Shown one piece after another: positions 17,744 through 25,873 of a stretch of 64,000 nt of DNA. The first letter of the stretch is position 1. Each line of letters begins with the position of its first letter. A program made the translations under genes and the position numbers. The DNA is from an uncultured Halieaceae bacterium (GTDB lineage Bacteria > Pseudomonadota > Gammaproteobacteria > Pseudomonadales > Halieaceae): NCBI GenBank assembly GCA_938074135.1, contig CALJFL010000038.1, forward strand, positions 62,001 through 126,000, in the 5' to 3' direction. Below the pieces are notes generated by a model. The model worked only from the letters and a program-made list of their open reading frames with translations. It ran no database searches and had not been told where the DNA came from.

Positions 17744-18935
17744 TAAGTGGTCTGGCAAAGGCCGCTTTCAGGTATTCGGTCTCCGGTATCGCTGGGTGAA
17801 TCGGATGGTCGGGCCCCTGACCACCCTGCTCAATAATTCGCAGTTCACAACCGGCACGGCGGGCCGCTCCCTGCAGGGCCTCATTCAGCTCGGCCCGCCC
17901 CAGGTGCATGGAGCACGATCCAGCGACCAGCAATCCGCCCGGGTTGAGCAGGCGTAATCCCAGTTCATTGATTCGCCGGTACGCGGCGATACCTTTTTTA
18001 AGGTCCTTGCGCCGCTGAATGAACGCCGGCGGATCGAGAATCACAATATCGAAGGATTCACCCTCGGCCTGCAACTGCGCCATTACCTCGGTGGCCTGGC
18101 CGCGGCGAGTACTGACTTTCCCGGCAACATTATTGAGTGCCGCATTTCCAGCAACCGCAGCCAGAGCTGACTCTGAGCTATCGACGCAACACACCGAGCG
18201 CGCGCCAAAAGCCGCCGCCTGAACGCCCCAGCCTCCCACGTAACTGTAGACATCCAGCACCGAACAGCCGTCGACATAATCAGCCAGTCGGGCCCGTGAC
18301 AGGCGATGATCATAAAACCAGCCGGTTTTCTGGCCACCGGCCACCGGTGCCAGGAAGTGCACGCCATTTTCCTCCAGCGGCAATTCATCGGGTACCTCTC
18401 CGAAGACGACCTCCACCCGACTCAACAGTCCCTGCTCCCGACGGCTGCGGCTGTCGGCCCGCAGCAATATACCGCTAGGCTGCAGAGCCTGGCGCATGGC
18501 CTCAATCAACTCGGCCTCATAACGCTCAATTCCGCTGTTGTTAAGCTGCAGCACCAGGTAATCGCCGTAGCGATCCACCACCACGCCCGGTAACAGGTCG
18601 CTGTCGCCATAAACAAGGCGGTAATAGGGCTTATCGAAACACGCTTGTCGCAGCTGCAGCGCGCGCGCTATCCCGGCCCGAAAAAACACGGCATCCAGCG
18701 TCACCTGCTGGCGAGGCGCACAGAGGCGGGCGCAGATCAGATTGTTGGGCTCCATGTAGGCCGTGCCGAGCAAACTATCGTCGGCGGTCAGCACCCGCAC
18801 GGCATCGCCGGGCTGGAACCCGCCCAGCGGGGTCAGCTTGCTGTCGACCTCGTTGGAGTACACCCACAGGTGGCCGCCACGCAGACGCCGGTCTGACCCC
18901 TTACGGAGCCGCAACACTGGTAACTGGGATGTCAT
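17727..18935 (-). CDS. rlmI: 23S rRNA m5C methyltransferase, RlmI-like
   Basis: SAM-dependent methyltransferase of the RlmI/YccW family, which modifies a cytosine of 23S rRNA in E. coli. The 402-aa protein has an N-terminal PUA domain (about 1-80, 'GGHLWVYSNEV'), a central extension, and a Rossmann methyltransferase domain with motif I 'VLDVYSYVGGWGVQAAAFGA' and the catalytic-loop motif 'ILDPPAFIQRRKDLKKG'. The ending 'GPDHPIHPAIPETEYLKA' is characteristic of the family. RlmK/RlmL-type relatives are less likely. It is monocistronic and overlaps the HAD gene tail to tail. Confidence 0.9.
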   Translation of the reverse strand: MTSQLPVLRLRKGSDRRLRGGHLWVYSNEVDSKLTPLGGFQPGDAVRVLTADDSLLGTAYMEPNNLICARLCAPRQQVTLDAVFFRAGIARALQLRQACFDKPYYRLVYGDSDLLPGVVVDRYGDYLVLQLNNSGIERYEAELIEAMRQALQPSGILLRADSRSRREQGLLSRVEVVFGEVPDELPLEENGVHFLAPVAGGQKTGWFYDHRLSRARLADYVDGCSVLDVYSYVGGWGVQAAAFGARSVCCVDSSESALAAVAGNAALNNVAGKVSTRRGQATEVMAQLQAEGESFDIVILDPPAFIQRRKDLKKGIAAYRRINELGLRLLNPGGLLVAGSCSMHLGRAELNEALQGAARRAGCELRIIEQGGQGPDHPIHPAIPETEYLKAAFARPLITSAT

Positions 18936-19038
18936 GAAGGGTGACTAAGTGGCGGCGCTGCGACAGCGCGGGGCAATGGAGCTGCCGCCGGAGGTTGATA
19001 GGTGCTGTCGACAACGGCCACGCCGCCGAAGCTGCGGA

Positions 19039-19431
19039 TCAATCTTCCTCGGCGCACTGCGCCTGGTAGTCTTCAGCGTTAAGTAGTTTCTCGAGCTCCG
19101 AGGTATCCGCGGGCTGCAGTTTGAAAAACCATCCGTCGTTATAGGGGTCTGAATTGACCGTTTCTGGCTCGTCTTCGAGTTGCTCGTTGACCGCGATCAC
19201 CTCACCACCAATAGGCGCATAGATATCCGAGGCTGCCTTGACCGATTCCACCACACCCGCTTCATCGCCGGCAGCAATACTGGCGCCGATATCGGGTACC
19301 TCGACAAAAACCACATCACCCAGTGCTTCCTGGGCGTGGTCAGTAATGCCGACGGTCACTGTGCCATCCTCTTCCAACCGCGCCCACTCGTGGCTGCTGG
19401 CGTATTTCAACTCTGGCGGGGTCTGGCTCAT
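19039..19431 (-). CDS. gcvH: Glycine cleavage system H protein
   Basis: Lipoyl-carrying shuttle of the glycine cleavage complex, 130 aa. The lipoylation site is Lys65 in '[14 protein letters not shown]', and the C-terminal '[13 protein letters not shown]' is canonical. An 'agagga' ribosome site precedes the ATG. Its gcvP and gcvT partners are not next to it here; it instead follows the ubiquinone hydroxylase genes, a neighbourhood seen in pseudomonads, where the other gcv genes usually follow. The rest of the system may be elsewhere or beyond recognition in this window. Confidence 0.96.
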   Translation of the reverse strand: MSQTPPELKYASSHEWARLEEDGTVTVGITDHAQEALGDVVFVEVPDIGASIAAGDEAGVVESVKAASDIYAPIGGEVIAVNEQLEDEPETVNSDPYNDGWFFKLQPADTSELEKLLNAEDYQAQCAEED

Positions 19432-19545
19432 GACTAATTCCTCTGCTGTTGGGTGGGCGGGTCACTGCGGCCCAGGCCATTGATGGCAAGCACTTCATTC
19501 TAATGCGCAAGACGGGAAACACAATGCCGACGGCGGTGGCCGGAG

Positions 19546-20766
19546 TTAGTCACCAATCCCCATGGCACGACGGATAATTTGCCGTTTCACAGGCAACAGC
19601 CTGCCAACCTGTCGCATACCGGCATTGCGCAACCAGCGAATCGGCGGTGCCTGCTGCTCGAACAGGCGCTTGAAACCATCCATCGCGGCCATCATCAGCA
19701 GGTTGTCGCCCTTGCGACGACGCTGATAGCGCCGCAAGGTCTCGATGGTCCCGGGCGAACCACCCGCCTCGCAGGCGGCGAGCACTTCCTCGGCCAGCAC
19801 CATCACATCCAGCAGGCCCAGATTGATGCCCTGCCCCGCCAGCGGGTGAATGGTGTGTGCAGCGTCACCGACCAGCGCAACGCCGGCCTGCACATAGTCG
19901 ACAGCGTGGCGCTGACGCAGGGGGAAGGCATAGCGTTCACCGCAGGCCAATACCGTACCGAGGCGATGTTCGATCGCAGCCCCCAGTTCCCGGCAGAAGT
20001 CCGGTTCCTCCAACGCCAGCAGATCGTCGACCAGATCCTCGCGCAAAGACCATACAATAGAGCAGAAGTGTTGATCACCGCCATCGGGCAAGGGCAGGAA
20101 GGCCAGCGGCCCCGACGGCAGGAAGCGCTGCCAAGCTGTGTGCTGGTGCGACTTTTCAACAGCCACGGTTGTCACAATAGCCCGGTGGCCGTAATCCCAC
20201 TCCCGTGTGGCAAAGCCTAACAACTCCCGCACCGGTGACAGGGCGCCATCAGCCGCGACCATCAGGTCCGCCCGCAGCGTAGTGCCCTCCTCCAGCGTTA
20301 CGACCATGCATTCCCGGTCGTCGCGCTCTACGGCAATAAGGCTGGCCGGGCACAGTACAGTGATATCAGGTGCACTCGTAACCCGCTGCAGCAGGGCGTG
20401 GATGACAGAACGGTTTTCTACGATATGGCCAAGCTCGCTGGCATCCACCTCACTGGCATCGAAGTCGATAGCGCCGGTGCCCTCTGCGTCCCAGACGGTC
20501 ATATGGTGATAGGCACAGGGCCGGTAATCAGCAATGGCCGGCCAGACCCCCAGTTGCTCCAGTGCACTGCGCGATCGCGGTGTGAGCGCGCTTACCCGGG
20601 GGTCGAACGAGGACAGTTCGATCGCTGCCGGCAGATCAGACTGCGGCAGCGGCCGAGCCTCGACCAGCGCGATGCGCAGGCCCTGCCCGCTCAGCGCAAG
20701 CGCTAACGACGAGCCGGCGATTCCAGCGCCGATAACAGCAACATCGAAAGCCTGTGGTTCAGCCAT
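19546..20766 (-). CDS. UbiH/UbiF/VisC-family FAD monooxygenase (UbiI-like)
   Basis: Flavoprotein hydroxylase of ubiquinone synthesis, 406 aa. It has an N-terminal dinucleotide-binding 'VIGAGIAGSSLALAL' (about 12-26), the NADH/FAD motif 'VAADGALSPVRELLG' and 'LVGDAAHTIHPLAGQGINLG', the signature of this family. The chosen ATG at 20766 overlaps the ubiH stop by eight bases, so the pair is translationally coupled. By gene order (pepP-ubiH-this gene) it corresponds to VisC/UbiI, which hydroxylates the C5 position of the ring; UbiF (C6) cannot be excluded from sequence alone. Confidence 0.9.
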   Translation of the reverse strand: MAEPQAFDVAVIGAGIAGSSLALALSGQGLRIALVEARPLPQSDLPAAIELSSFDPRVSALTPRSRSALEQLGVWPAIADYRPCAYHHMTVWDAEGTGAIDFDASEVDASELGHIVENRSVIHALLQRVTSAPDITVLCPASLIAVERDDRECMVVTLEEGTTLRADLMVAADGALSPVRELLGFATREWDYGHRAIVTTVAVEKSHQHTAWQRFLPSGPLAFLPLPDGGDQHFCSIVWSLREDLVDDLLALEEPDFCRELGAAIEHRLGTVLACGERYAFPLRQRHAVDYVQAGVALVGDAAHTIHPLAGQGINLGLLDVMVLAEEVLAACEAGGSPGTIETLRRYQRRRKGDNLLMMAAMDGFKRLFEQQAPPIRWLRNAGMRQVGRLLPVKRQIIRRAMGIGD

Positions 20767-22006
20767 GGACTTCACCCAGAGCGGCGACGCCGGCGGCATA
20801 GCGCACGAATTCCCGCTTTAAAGGCGCCATAACGTCCAGCCCGGCGAGGGCCATGTCGCGCGCCAGCCCAAGCACCGGGTCGGTGCTCATAAAAAGGCCT
20901 GGCAACAGATCGCTCATGGCAATCGTCCGCGCCTGATCATTGTGCTGACGCTGGCGATAGCGCTGTAAAACCGACAGTGACCCTGGCGCTTCACCGGCCC
21001 TTATAGCTTCATCGAGTACCCGGGCCAGTTCGGCGACATCGCGCATAGCGAGGTTATAACCCTGCCCCGCGACTGGATGCAGGGCGTGAGCCGCGTTGCC
21101 CATCACCACGACCGAGTGACGAACCTGCTCCGTGGACTCCGTCAGGGCCAGCGGGTAGGTATGGCGCTCTCCCACCTGCCTTAGCCTGCCAAGGCGATAC
21201 CCAAAGCGATCCTGCAAGGCGCCCAGAAACTCCTCATCATCACAGTCCTGCAACTGTTTCGCTCGCGCCGGCGGCAGGGTCCAGACCAGGGCGCTGCGAT
21301 GCTCAGCGCCAGCCACCCCCGGCAGGGGCAACAGGGCCAGCGGCCCCTCGTCGGTGAAACGCTCAAAAGCACAACCGTCGTGCGGACGCGCAAATGCCAC
21401 GTTGGCAATCAAAGCCTGCTGGCGATAGGGTTTTTCAGCCACCGACACACCGAGGGCCTCGCGCAAACCCGAGCCCGCGCCATCGGCCACCACCAGCAAC
21501 TGGGCGTTGACCTGCCGAGTTTGCTCGCCCTCCAGCGTCAGCTCGAGTCCAGAGGTCCTCGGCTCTGCCGCGATCACCTTGGCCGGACAAAGCAGCTCGA
21601 CCCGCTGTTGCCGATGCAATTGCTGAATCAGTGAGTTGCCCAACCAGGCGTTCTCCACCACGTAGCCCAGAGCCGGCCAGTCATAATCGGCAGCCTGCAG
21701 TAACGTACTGCCGAAGCGGCCGCGATTGGAGACATGGATAGTCTCGATCGGACACAGCCAGCGGGTTAACTCGGGCCAGATGCCAATGCTCTCGTAAACC
21801 AGGCGCGTGCTGTAGCTTAGCGCGGTTGACCTGGCGTCGAAGGATGGATGGTAGTCGGGACGACCGCCAGGCGCCGGCGGTGGCAGGGCAAAGCCCTCGA
21901 CCAGCGTAATACGACGATCCTCGGGCAAGCAGGCCGCCAGCTGCAACGCCAGGCTGATGCCCACCATGCCGCCGCCGGCTATAACGATATCGCGCTGTTC
22001 AATCAT
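20759..22006 (-). CDS. ubiH: 2-octaprenyl-6-methoxyphenol hydroxylase
   Basis: FAD-dependent hydroxylase of the aerobic ubiquinone pathway, 415 aa. Motifs are 'IVIAGGGMVGISLALQLA' (residues 7-24), 'VVADGAGSGLREALG' and 'VVMGNAAHALHPVAGQGYNL'. Asn in place of the usual Asp in this last motif (GNAAH instead of GDAAH) is a UbiH trait and separates it from its downstream neighbour. It begins four bases after the pepP stop; pepP-ubiH-ubiI forms an operon as in E. coli. Confidence 0.94.
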   Translation of the reverse strand: MIEQRDIVIAGGGMVGISLALQLAACLPEDRRITLVEGFALPPPAPGGRPDYHPSFDARSTALSYSTRLVYESIGIWPELTRWLCPIETIHVSNRGRFGSTLLQAADYDWPALGYVVENAWLGNSLIQQLHRQQRVELLCPAKVIAAEPRTSGLELTLEGEQTRQVNAQLLVVADGAGSGLREALGVSVAEKPYRQQALIANVAFARPHDGCAFERFTDEGPLALLPLPGVAGAEHRSALVWTLPPARAKQLQDCDDEEFLGALQDRFGYRLGRLRQVGERHTYPLALTESTEQVRHSVVVMGNAAHALHPVAGQGYNLAMRDVAELARVLDEAIRAGEAPGSLSVLQRYRQRQHNDQARTIAMSDLLPGLFMSTDPVLGLARDMALAGLDVMAPLKREFVRYAAGVAALGEVHG

Positions 22007-22010
22007 GCCC

Positions 22011-23324
22011 TCAGGCGGCCATCAGGGCCTCAATCTCCTCGGCAGTTTTGGGAACCCCGGCGGTCAATACCTCGCAGCCATCGACAGTGACTGCCACGTT
22101 GTCCTCTATGCGAATGCCAATGCCACGCCAGCGAGCCGGCACCTTGCGATTGTCCGGTGCCACATAAATGCCGGGTTCTACGGTCATCACCATGCCCGGT
22201 TCCAGCACCCGCCACTCGTCACCAACCCGGTAGTCACCCACATCGTGGACATCGAGGCCCAACCAGTGACCGGCGCGGTGCATATAAAAGTCGCGATAGG
22301 CCTCGCTCTTTATCAGGGCGGGCACCCTGCCCTTGAGCAGACCCAATCGCACCAGGCCCGCGGTAATGACTTTGACCGTCGCGTCGTGAGCCTGATTCCA
22401 GTGCTTGCCGGGACGAATCTGCTCGATGGCTGCCAGTTGTGCCTTCAGCACCACATCGTAGAGAGCGCGTTGCTCCTTCGAGAAACGGCCATTCACGGGA
22501 AACGTGCGGGTTACGTCAGCCGCGTAGTATTGAAACTCGCAGCCGGCATCGATCAATACCAGATCGCCATCCTTTAGCTTGGCGTTATTTTCAACATAGT
22601 GGAGGATACAACCGTTCTTGCCACCGCCGACAATGCTGGCGTAGGCCGGATGGCGGGCCCCGGCGAGGGCGAACTCATGCTGCAGTTCCGCCTCCAGATG
22701 ATATTCGAAACGTCCGGGGCGACAAGTGCGCATCGCCCGCAGGTGCGCCCGGGATGTAATGTCCCCGGCCTTGCGCAGCAAGCGCAATTCGGCAGCGCTC
22801 TTGATCAGGCGAAGGTCATGCAGCATATGGTCCAGATCAGTGAATTCCCCCGGGGGAGCTGAGCCCTGTGCGACTTTACTACGAATGGTATTCACCCAGC
22901 CCATGATGTTCTGGTCAAATTCTGCACTGCGCCCCATGGAGTAATAGACCCGCTCACGTCCCTCCAGCAGCCCTGGCAGAATGTCGTCGATATCGCCGAT
23001 CGGAAACGCATCGTCGGCACCGTGATGTTCGCAGACGCCTTCCGGTCCAGCGCGGTAGCCATGCCACAATTCCATGGTCGAATCGCGTTCGCGACAGAAC
23101 ATCACGAACTGCCCATGCCTGCGACCCGGAATGATCGCCAGCACCGCGTCGGGCTCACTGAAGCCGGTCAGGTAATAAAAATCACTGTCCTGACGAAACG
23201 GAAAGACCGTATCCCGGCTGCGCACCTGCTCCGAGGATGAAGGAATAATGGCAATGCTATTGGGCTCCATCAGTGCCATCAGGTTTTTCCGCCGGCGGGC
23301 GAATTCTGTCTTGCTGATCGTCAT
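22011..23324 (-). CDS. pepP: Xaa-Pro aminopeptidase P
   Basis: Cytoplasmic metallopeptidase that removes an N-terminal residue before proline. The 437-aa protein has the creatinase-like N-terminal domain and a pita-bread catalytic domain. Metal ligands are visible in 'LIDAGCEFQYYAADVTRTF' (two Asp), 'HRAGHWLGLDVHD' (His), 'EPGIYV' and 'GIGIRIED' (two Glu). The ATG at 23324 is preferred over one 12 codons upstream because it matches the usual N-terminus 'MTISKTEFARRR'. It precedes ubiH in a conserved operon. Confidence 0.96.
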   Translation of the reverse strand: MTISKTEFARRRKNLMALMEPNSIAIIPSSSEQVRSRDTVFPFRQDSDFYYLTGFSEPDAVLAIIPGRRHGQFVMFCRERDSTMELWHGYRAGPEGVCEHHGADDAFPIGDIDDILPGLLEGRERVYYSMGRSAEFDQNIMGWVNTIRSKVAQGSAPPGEFTDLDHMLHDLRLIKSAAELRLLRKAGDITSRAHLRAMRTCRPGRFEYHLEAELQHEFALAGARHPAYASIVGGGKNGCILHYVENNAKLKDGDLVLIDAGCEFQYYAADVTRTFPVNGRFSKEQRALYDVVLKAQLAAIEQIRPGKHWNQAHDATVKVITAGLVRLGLLKGRVPALIKSEAYRDFYMHRAGHWLGLDVHDVGDYRVGDEWRVLEPGMVMTVEPGIYVAPDNRKVPARWRGIGIRIEDNVAVTVDGCEVLTAGVPKTAEEIEALMAA

Positions 23325-23383
23325 AGTCGGGGTCTGGCTACCGGATTCAAATATCGCCAAGAGATTAGCACAGTGCGAACGCC

Positions 23384-23986
23384 CTAGTGCAGTTGTGGCG
23401 GATCGGCTTCCTGGTCACTTTCGGGGGCGGGTACATGTCCATCCATGAACACATTGAGCGCGGCTATGCGCACATACTCGACGATCTCGGCGTAACTGTT
23501 TTCCAGCTCTTCATCGGTGCTTTCGTCATCCAGGCTGGCCTGCGCTATCGTCGCAAAATCGCGCAGTGCCTCGGCACTGTCAGCCGCCACCGGTGCATCA
23601 GTGGCTCGGGCGACCACCTTGCCCTGGGCATAACCAGAGACAAACCCTTTGCACCAGCCCGCAAGGGCTTCGGTGCGCACCGCCAGATCAACCTCGTCCT
23701 CGGGTAACAGCGGATTGAAGTCAAAGTCCTCGTCCTCCAAAGCTGCCAGCGTCACCTGATAGAGCTGCTGGATGCGCTCGGCAAGTTCACCGTACAACTC
23801 CAGATCCAGTGCCGCCGCCAGCCCGGCCAGGCCCGCTTCGCTACTGTCGGTAACACCCGCTCCCAACAGGCCGGTAAGGCAACCATGCAGTTCAGCTGGC
23901 GACGTTAACAAACCCTGCTCCAGCAGGTGGTTGGCGATTTCGTCGAAGTCAAAGACCCCGCCATCGCGGGGATGTTCATCAAACAT
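23384..23986 (-). CDS. ygfB: UPF0149 (YgfB/YecA) family protein
   Basis: A 200-aa acidic, helical protein of the UPF0149 family. Recognisable parts are the N-terminal 'FDEIANHLLEQGLLTSPAEL' region, 'HGCLTGLLGAG' (about 34-44) and 'GWCKGFVSGYAQG' (about 128-140). The gene order ygfB-pepP-ubiH-ubiI and the divergent zapA-6S RNA block are the same as in E. coli. A regulatory role has been reported for Pseudomonas YgfB in beta-lactamase control, but I would not transfer it. The ATG at 23986 fits the family N-terminus better than the upstream extension. Confidence 0.9.
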   Translation of the reverse strand: MFDEHPRDGGVFDFDEIANHLLEQGLLTSPAELHGCLTGLLGAGVTDSSEAGLAGLAAALDLELYGELAERIQQLYQVTLAALEDEDFDFNPLLPEDEVDLAVRTEALAGWCKGFVSGYAQGKVVARATDAPVAADSAEALRDFATIAQASLDDESTDEELENSYAEIVEYVRIAALNVFMDGHVPAPESDQEADPPQLH

Positions 23987-24156
23987 AATGTCTACCCAGG
24001 TTCCAGCCACAACCGCTCCCATCCGGAGCAAACTTCTACTGATTACTGTAGAAATCGTGGCATGCTATTGAAATCTAATACTTTTGTGGCGTTGACCTAT
24101 GGTTCCGGCGGCTCTATAGTACTCAAAATTCCTGTTACAAGCTCAGTATAATTCCG

Positions 24157-24357
24157 ATGGCAGACTCTCCACTTCAAGCCCTTGAAGGCAAAATTGATGA
24201 ACTCATAGGCCTGTGCGCCGAGCTCAATCGCGAAAATCAGCAGTTAAAAGCTGACAACGCGGGCTGGCAGCAAGAAAAACAGGACCTGATCGATCAAAAC
24301 GACCTGGCACGCAGCAAGGTCGAAGCCATGATAGACCGTCTGCGGTCAACGGAGTAA
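24157..24357 (+). CDS. ZapB-like coiled-coil protein (TIGR02449 type)
   Basis: A 66-aa protein predicted to be one long coiled coil ('LEGKIDELIGLCAELNREN', 'QQLKADN', 'LARSKVEAMIDRLRSTE'). Small proteins of this type are typically encoded immediately before zapA in pseudomonads and relatives. It resembles the division factor ZapB, which bridges ZapA to other proteins of the cytokinetic ring, but direct equivalence is inference. It is five bases upstream of zapA and certainly cotranscribed with it. Confidence 0.85.
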   Translation: MADSPLQALEGKIDELIGLCAELNRENQQLKADNAGWQQEKQDLIDQNDLARSKVEAMIDRLRSTE

Positions 24358-24362
24358 ACGCC

Positions 24363-24692
24363 ATGGGGCAGCCAAACACGGTGACGGTAAAAATCCTCGA
24401 CAAGGAGTACAAGGTCGCCTGCCCTGAAGAGCAGGAGGCAGAGTTGGTCGTATCGGCGAAATACCTGGACAAGCAAATGCGCTCCATTCGCGATACTGGC
24501 AAGGTTATCGGTCTGGAGCGGATCGCCGTGATGGCCGCCCTTAACCTCAGTCACGAGCTGTTACAGGCGTCGGAGCAAGGTACCCCGATCTCGCTGGACT
24601 TGCCCGAAGACGGCGGCGACGAAGCTTTTCTCGGGCTTAACAAGAAAATCGACGAAGCCCTCTACAAGCTGCGCCAGCTCGAAATCAGCTAG
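24363..24692 (+). CDS. zapA: Cell division protein ZapA
   Basis: FtsZ-ring stabiliser of 109 aa. The N-terminal 'VTVKILDKEYKVACPEEQ' strand pair and the following 'LVVSAKYLDKQMRSIRDTGK' region are canonical ZapA, followed by a coiled-coil tail that mediates dimer-to-tetramer association. It acts in the cytoplasm by cross-linking FtsZ protofilaments. The zapA-6S RNA-cyclo-ligase order downstream is one of the best-conserved arrangements in gammaproteobacteria. Confidence 0.95.
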   Translation: MGQPNTVTVKILDKEYKVACPEEQEAELVVSAKYLDKQMRSIRDTGKVIGLERIAVMAALNLSHELLQASEQGTPISLDLPEDGGDEAFLGLNKKIDEALYKLRQLEIS

Positions 24693-24698
24693 CCACCC

Positions 24699-24734
24699 GG
24701 CGGCCAGATCCCAGCCGAACGGGATTTCGCCGCC
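24699..24734 (+). other. Strong hairpin between zapA and 6S RNA promoter
   Basis: Fourteen-base arms (24699-24712 and 24721-24734) pair with one mismatch and one wobble around an eight-base loop. There is no T-run, so it is not a canonical intrinsic terminator. It may protect the zapA transcript 3' end or limit read-through into ssrS. Confidence 0.5.
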
Positions 24735-24742
24735 AACTGCGT

Positions 24743-24748
24743 TATACT
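24743..24748 (+). promoter_or_regulatory. -10 element of the 6S RNA promoter
   Basis: TATACT lies 7 to 9 bases before the inferred 5' end of 6S RNA, as expected of a sigma-70 -10 box. The -35 position overlaps the right arm of the preceding hairpin and is not a good consensus match. Confidence 0.6.
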
Positions 24749-24754
24749 CAGTCC

Positions 24755-24936
24755 GGATCCCTGGTGTATTCGCCAGGCAGACAGTCCTCGAGCCGATAAA
24801 TTTGTAACTGGAGGTTTCTAGTTGCTGTTGGTGTGCAAGTCCGGCATAGGCCGGGAAGCCTGATGCAGTGCGGAGACCGCCGCCTTGAACCGTCGGGTTC
24901 AAGGGCAGTGCTGTCAGCGGTATACCGGGAATCCCT
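24755..24936 (+). ncRNA. ssrS: 6S RNA
   Basis: Global regulator that mimics an open promoter and sequesters sigma-70 RNA polymerase in stationary phase. The terminal stem is formed by gatccctggtgta near the 5' end and tataccgggaatc near the 3' end, which pair with two wobbles. Diagnostic conserved pieces are 'gtcctcgagccgat' near 24783-24796 and 'gccttgaaccgtcgggttcaaggg', in two halves, near 24882-24905. Position between zapA and the 5-formyl-THF cyclo-ligase gene is the classic ssrS locus. Ends are estimated to within about five bases. Confidence 0.93.
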
Positions 24937-24966
24937 TTCAATTCTTCCACAAGCCTTTATTCACCT

Positions 24967-25533
24967 GTGAGCAAAGCCGAAATCCGAAGCCAGTTGCGCG
25001 CTCGTCGTAAGGCGCTCTCGCTCCAAGAGCGGAAAGTCCATGCCGAGGCGGCCGCGGCCATACTGACTGGTTCGCGCTACTGGCGCGACGCCGACACGAT
25101 CGCTGTCTATCAGGCCGCCGATGGCGAGCTCGATACCAAGCCGCTCGTCCGCGCAGCGAGGACCGAGAACAAACGCCTGTTTCTCCCTGTTATTCTCGCC
25201 GACGACTCACTGCAGTTTCGGGAATGGCGAGAAGATATGGACCTGGTGATCAATCGATACGGTATTGCCGAGCCTCCGGAGACTGCCCACAGCGCTGAGC
25301 TACCGGCGCTGGCTCTGGTTTGTGTGCCGCTGGTTGCCTGGGACAGGCAAGGCACTAGACTGGGTATGGGTGGGGGCTTTTATGACCGAACCTTCGCCGA
25401 CGCCGATTCGCGGGGCTTGCTGGTAGGCCTTGGCTATACGTTACAGGAGCAGACAAGTTTACCCCGAGACACCTGGGATGTGTCCCTCGACCTGGTGGTA
25501 ACCGAGAGTACCCTGATCAGCTGCGAGCGCTGA
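24967..25533 (+). CDS. 5-formyltetrahydrofolate cyclo-ligase
   Basis: Converts 5-formyl-THF to 5,10-methenyl-THF using ATP, rescuing an inhibitory folate; the E. coli homologue is YgfA/Fau. The 188-aa protein starts with GTG and shows the N-terminal basic 'RSQLRARRKAL' nucleotide-binding segment, 'LVCVPLVAWDRQGTRLGMG' and 'GGGFYDRTF', the family signature. In E. coli it is cotranscribed with 6S RNA, and only 30 bases separate them here. Translation would therefore depend on read-through of the 6S transcript. Confidence 0.93.
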   Translation: MSKAEIRSQLRARRKALSLQERKVHAEAAAAILTGSRYWRDADTIAVYQAADGELDTKPLVRAARTENKRLFLPVILADDSLQFREWREDMDLVINRYGIAEPPETAHSAELPALALVCVPLVAWDRQGTRLGMGGGFYDRTFADADSRGLLVGLGYTLQEQTSLPRDTWDVSLDLVVTESTLISCER

Positions 25534-25542
25534 ACACGGCAA

Positions 25543-25689
25543 TTACTCCTGGATGATCACCCCGGCCTGCAGGGCCGATGCAGGAGCGGCCACTGAGCTA
25601 ATGGCTGAAGTCGGCAGCAACAAGGTCACCACCACCCCCAGCCCAAACAGGGCCAACAATACGACTAACACGTCTGGTTTGCGTTTCAC
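25543..25689 (-). CDS. Possible 48-aa single-span membrane protein
   Basis: A short open frame with GTG start and TAA stop. The predicted peptide has a basic N-terminus ('MKRKPD'), a continuous hydrophobic span of about 19 residues (about 7-25, 'VLVVLLALFGLGVVVTLLL') and a small-residue-rich tail ending 'AGVIIQE'. This is the layout of a signal-anchor small protein. A purine-rich stretch (gagcgagaaaaaga) precedes the start. The codon pattern looks coding, but I recognise no family, and the spacer it sits in otherwise has no gene. It could also be a chance ORF. Confidence 0.4.
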   Translation of the reverse strand: MKRKPDVLVVLLALFGLGVVVTLLLPTSAISSVAAPASALQAGVIIQE

Positions 25690-25873
25690 GCGGTCTTTTT
25701 CTCGCTCGTTCTAATTATCGCGGACTTGGCCTTCTTTGAGGTCTCTCCACTATTCTATCGATACGGGCGCCTTGTGCGCAGATGTGAATACAACACAAAA
25801 CTAACGCGAGTCTATATTAGCGAAATGTAAATGAAAAGCCCGAAACCCGCATTAATGCTGCGTTTGGGGGTAA
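25690..25873. other. AT-rich spacer downstream of ilvA
   Basis: The whole gap between the cyclo-ligase and ilvA is 340 bases (25534-25873); apart from the possible small membrane gene I see no coding sequence. An imperfect hairpin near 25838-25868 (arms around aaacccgcatt and aatgctgcgttt), read leftward, is followed by a weak T-rich stretch and may terminate ilvA transcription. Confidence 0.3.

Noticed and set aside
19432..19545. Glycine riboswitch before gcvH
   Set aside because: The 114-base spacer is too short for the usual tandem aptamer and lacks its conserved core.
24561..24950. Antisense ORF of 129 aa across zapA and 6S RNA
   Set aside because: It overlaps a well-supported gene and a structural RNA, has no recognisable domain, and its composition follows the opposite strand.
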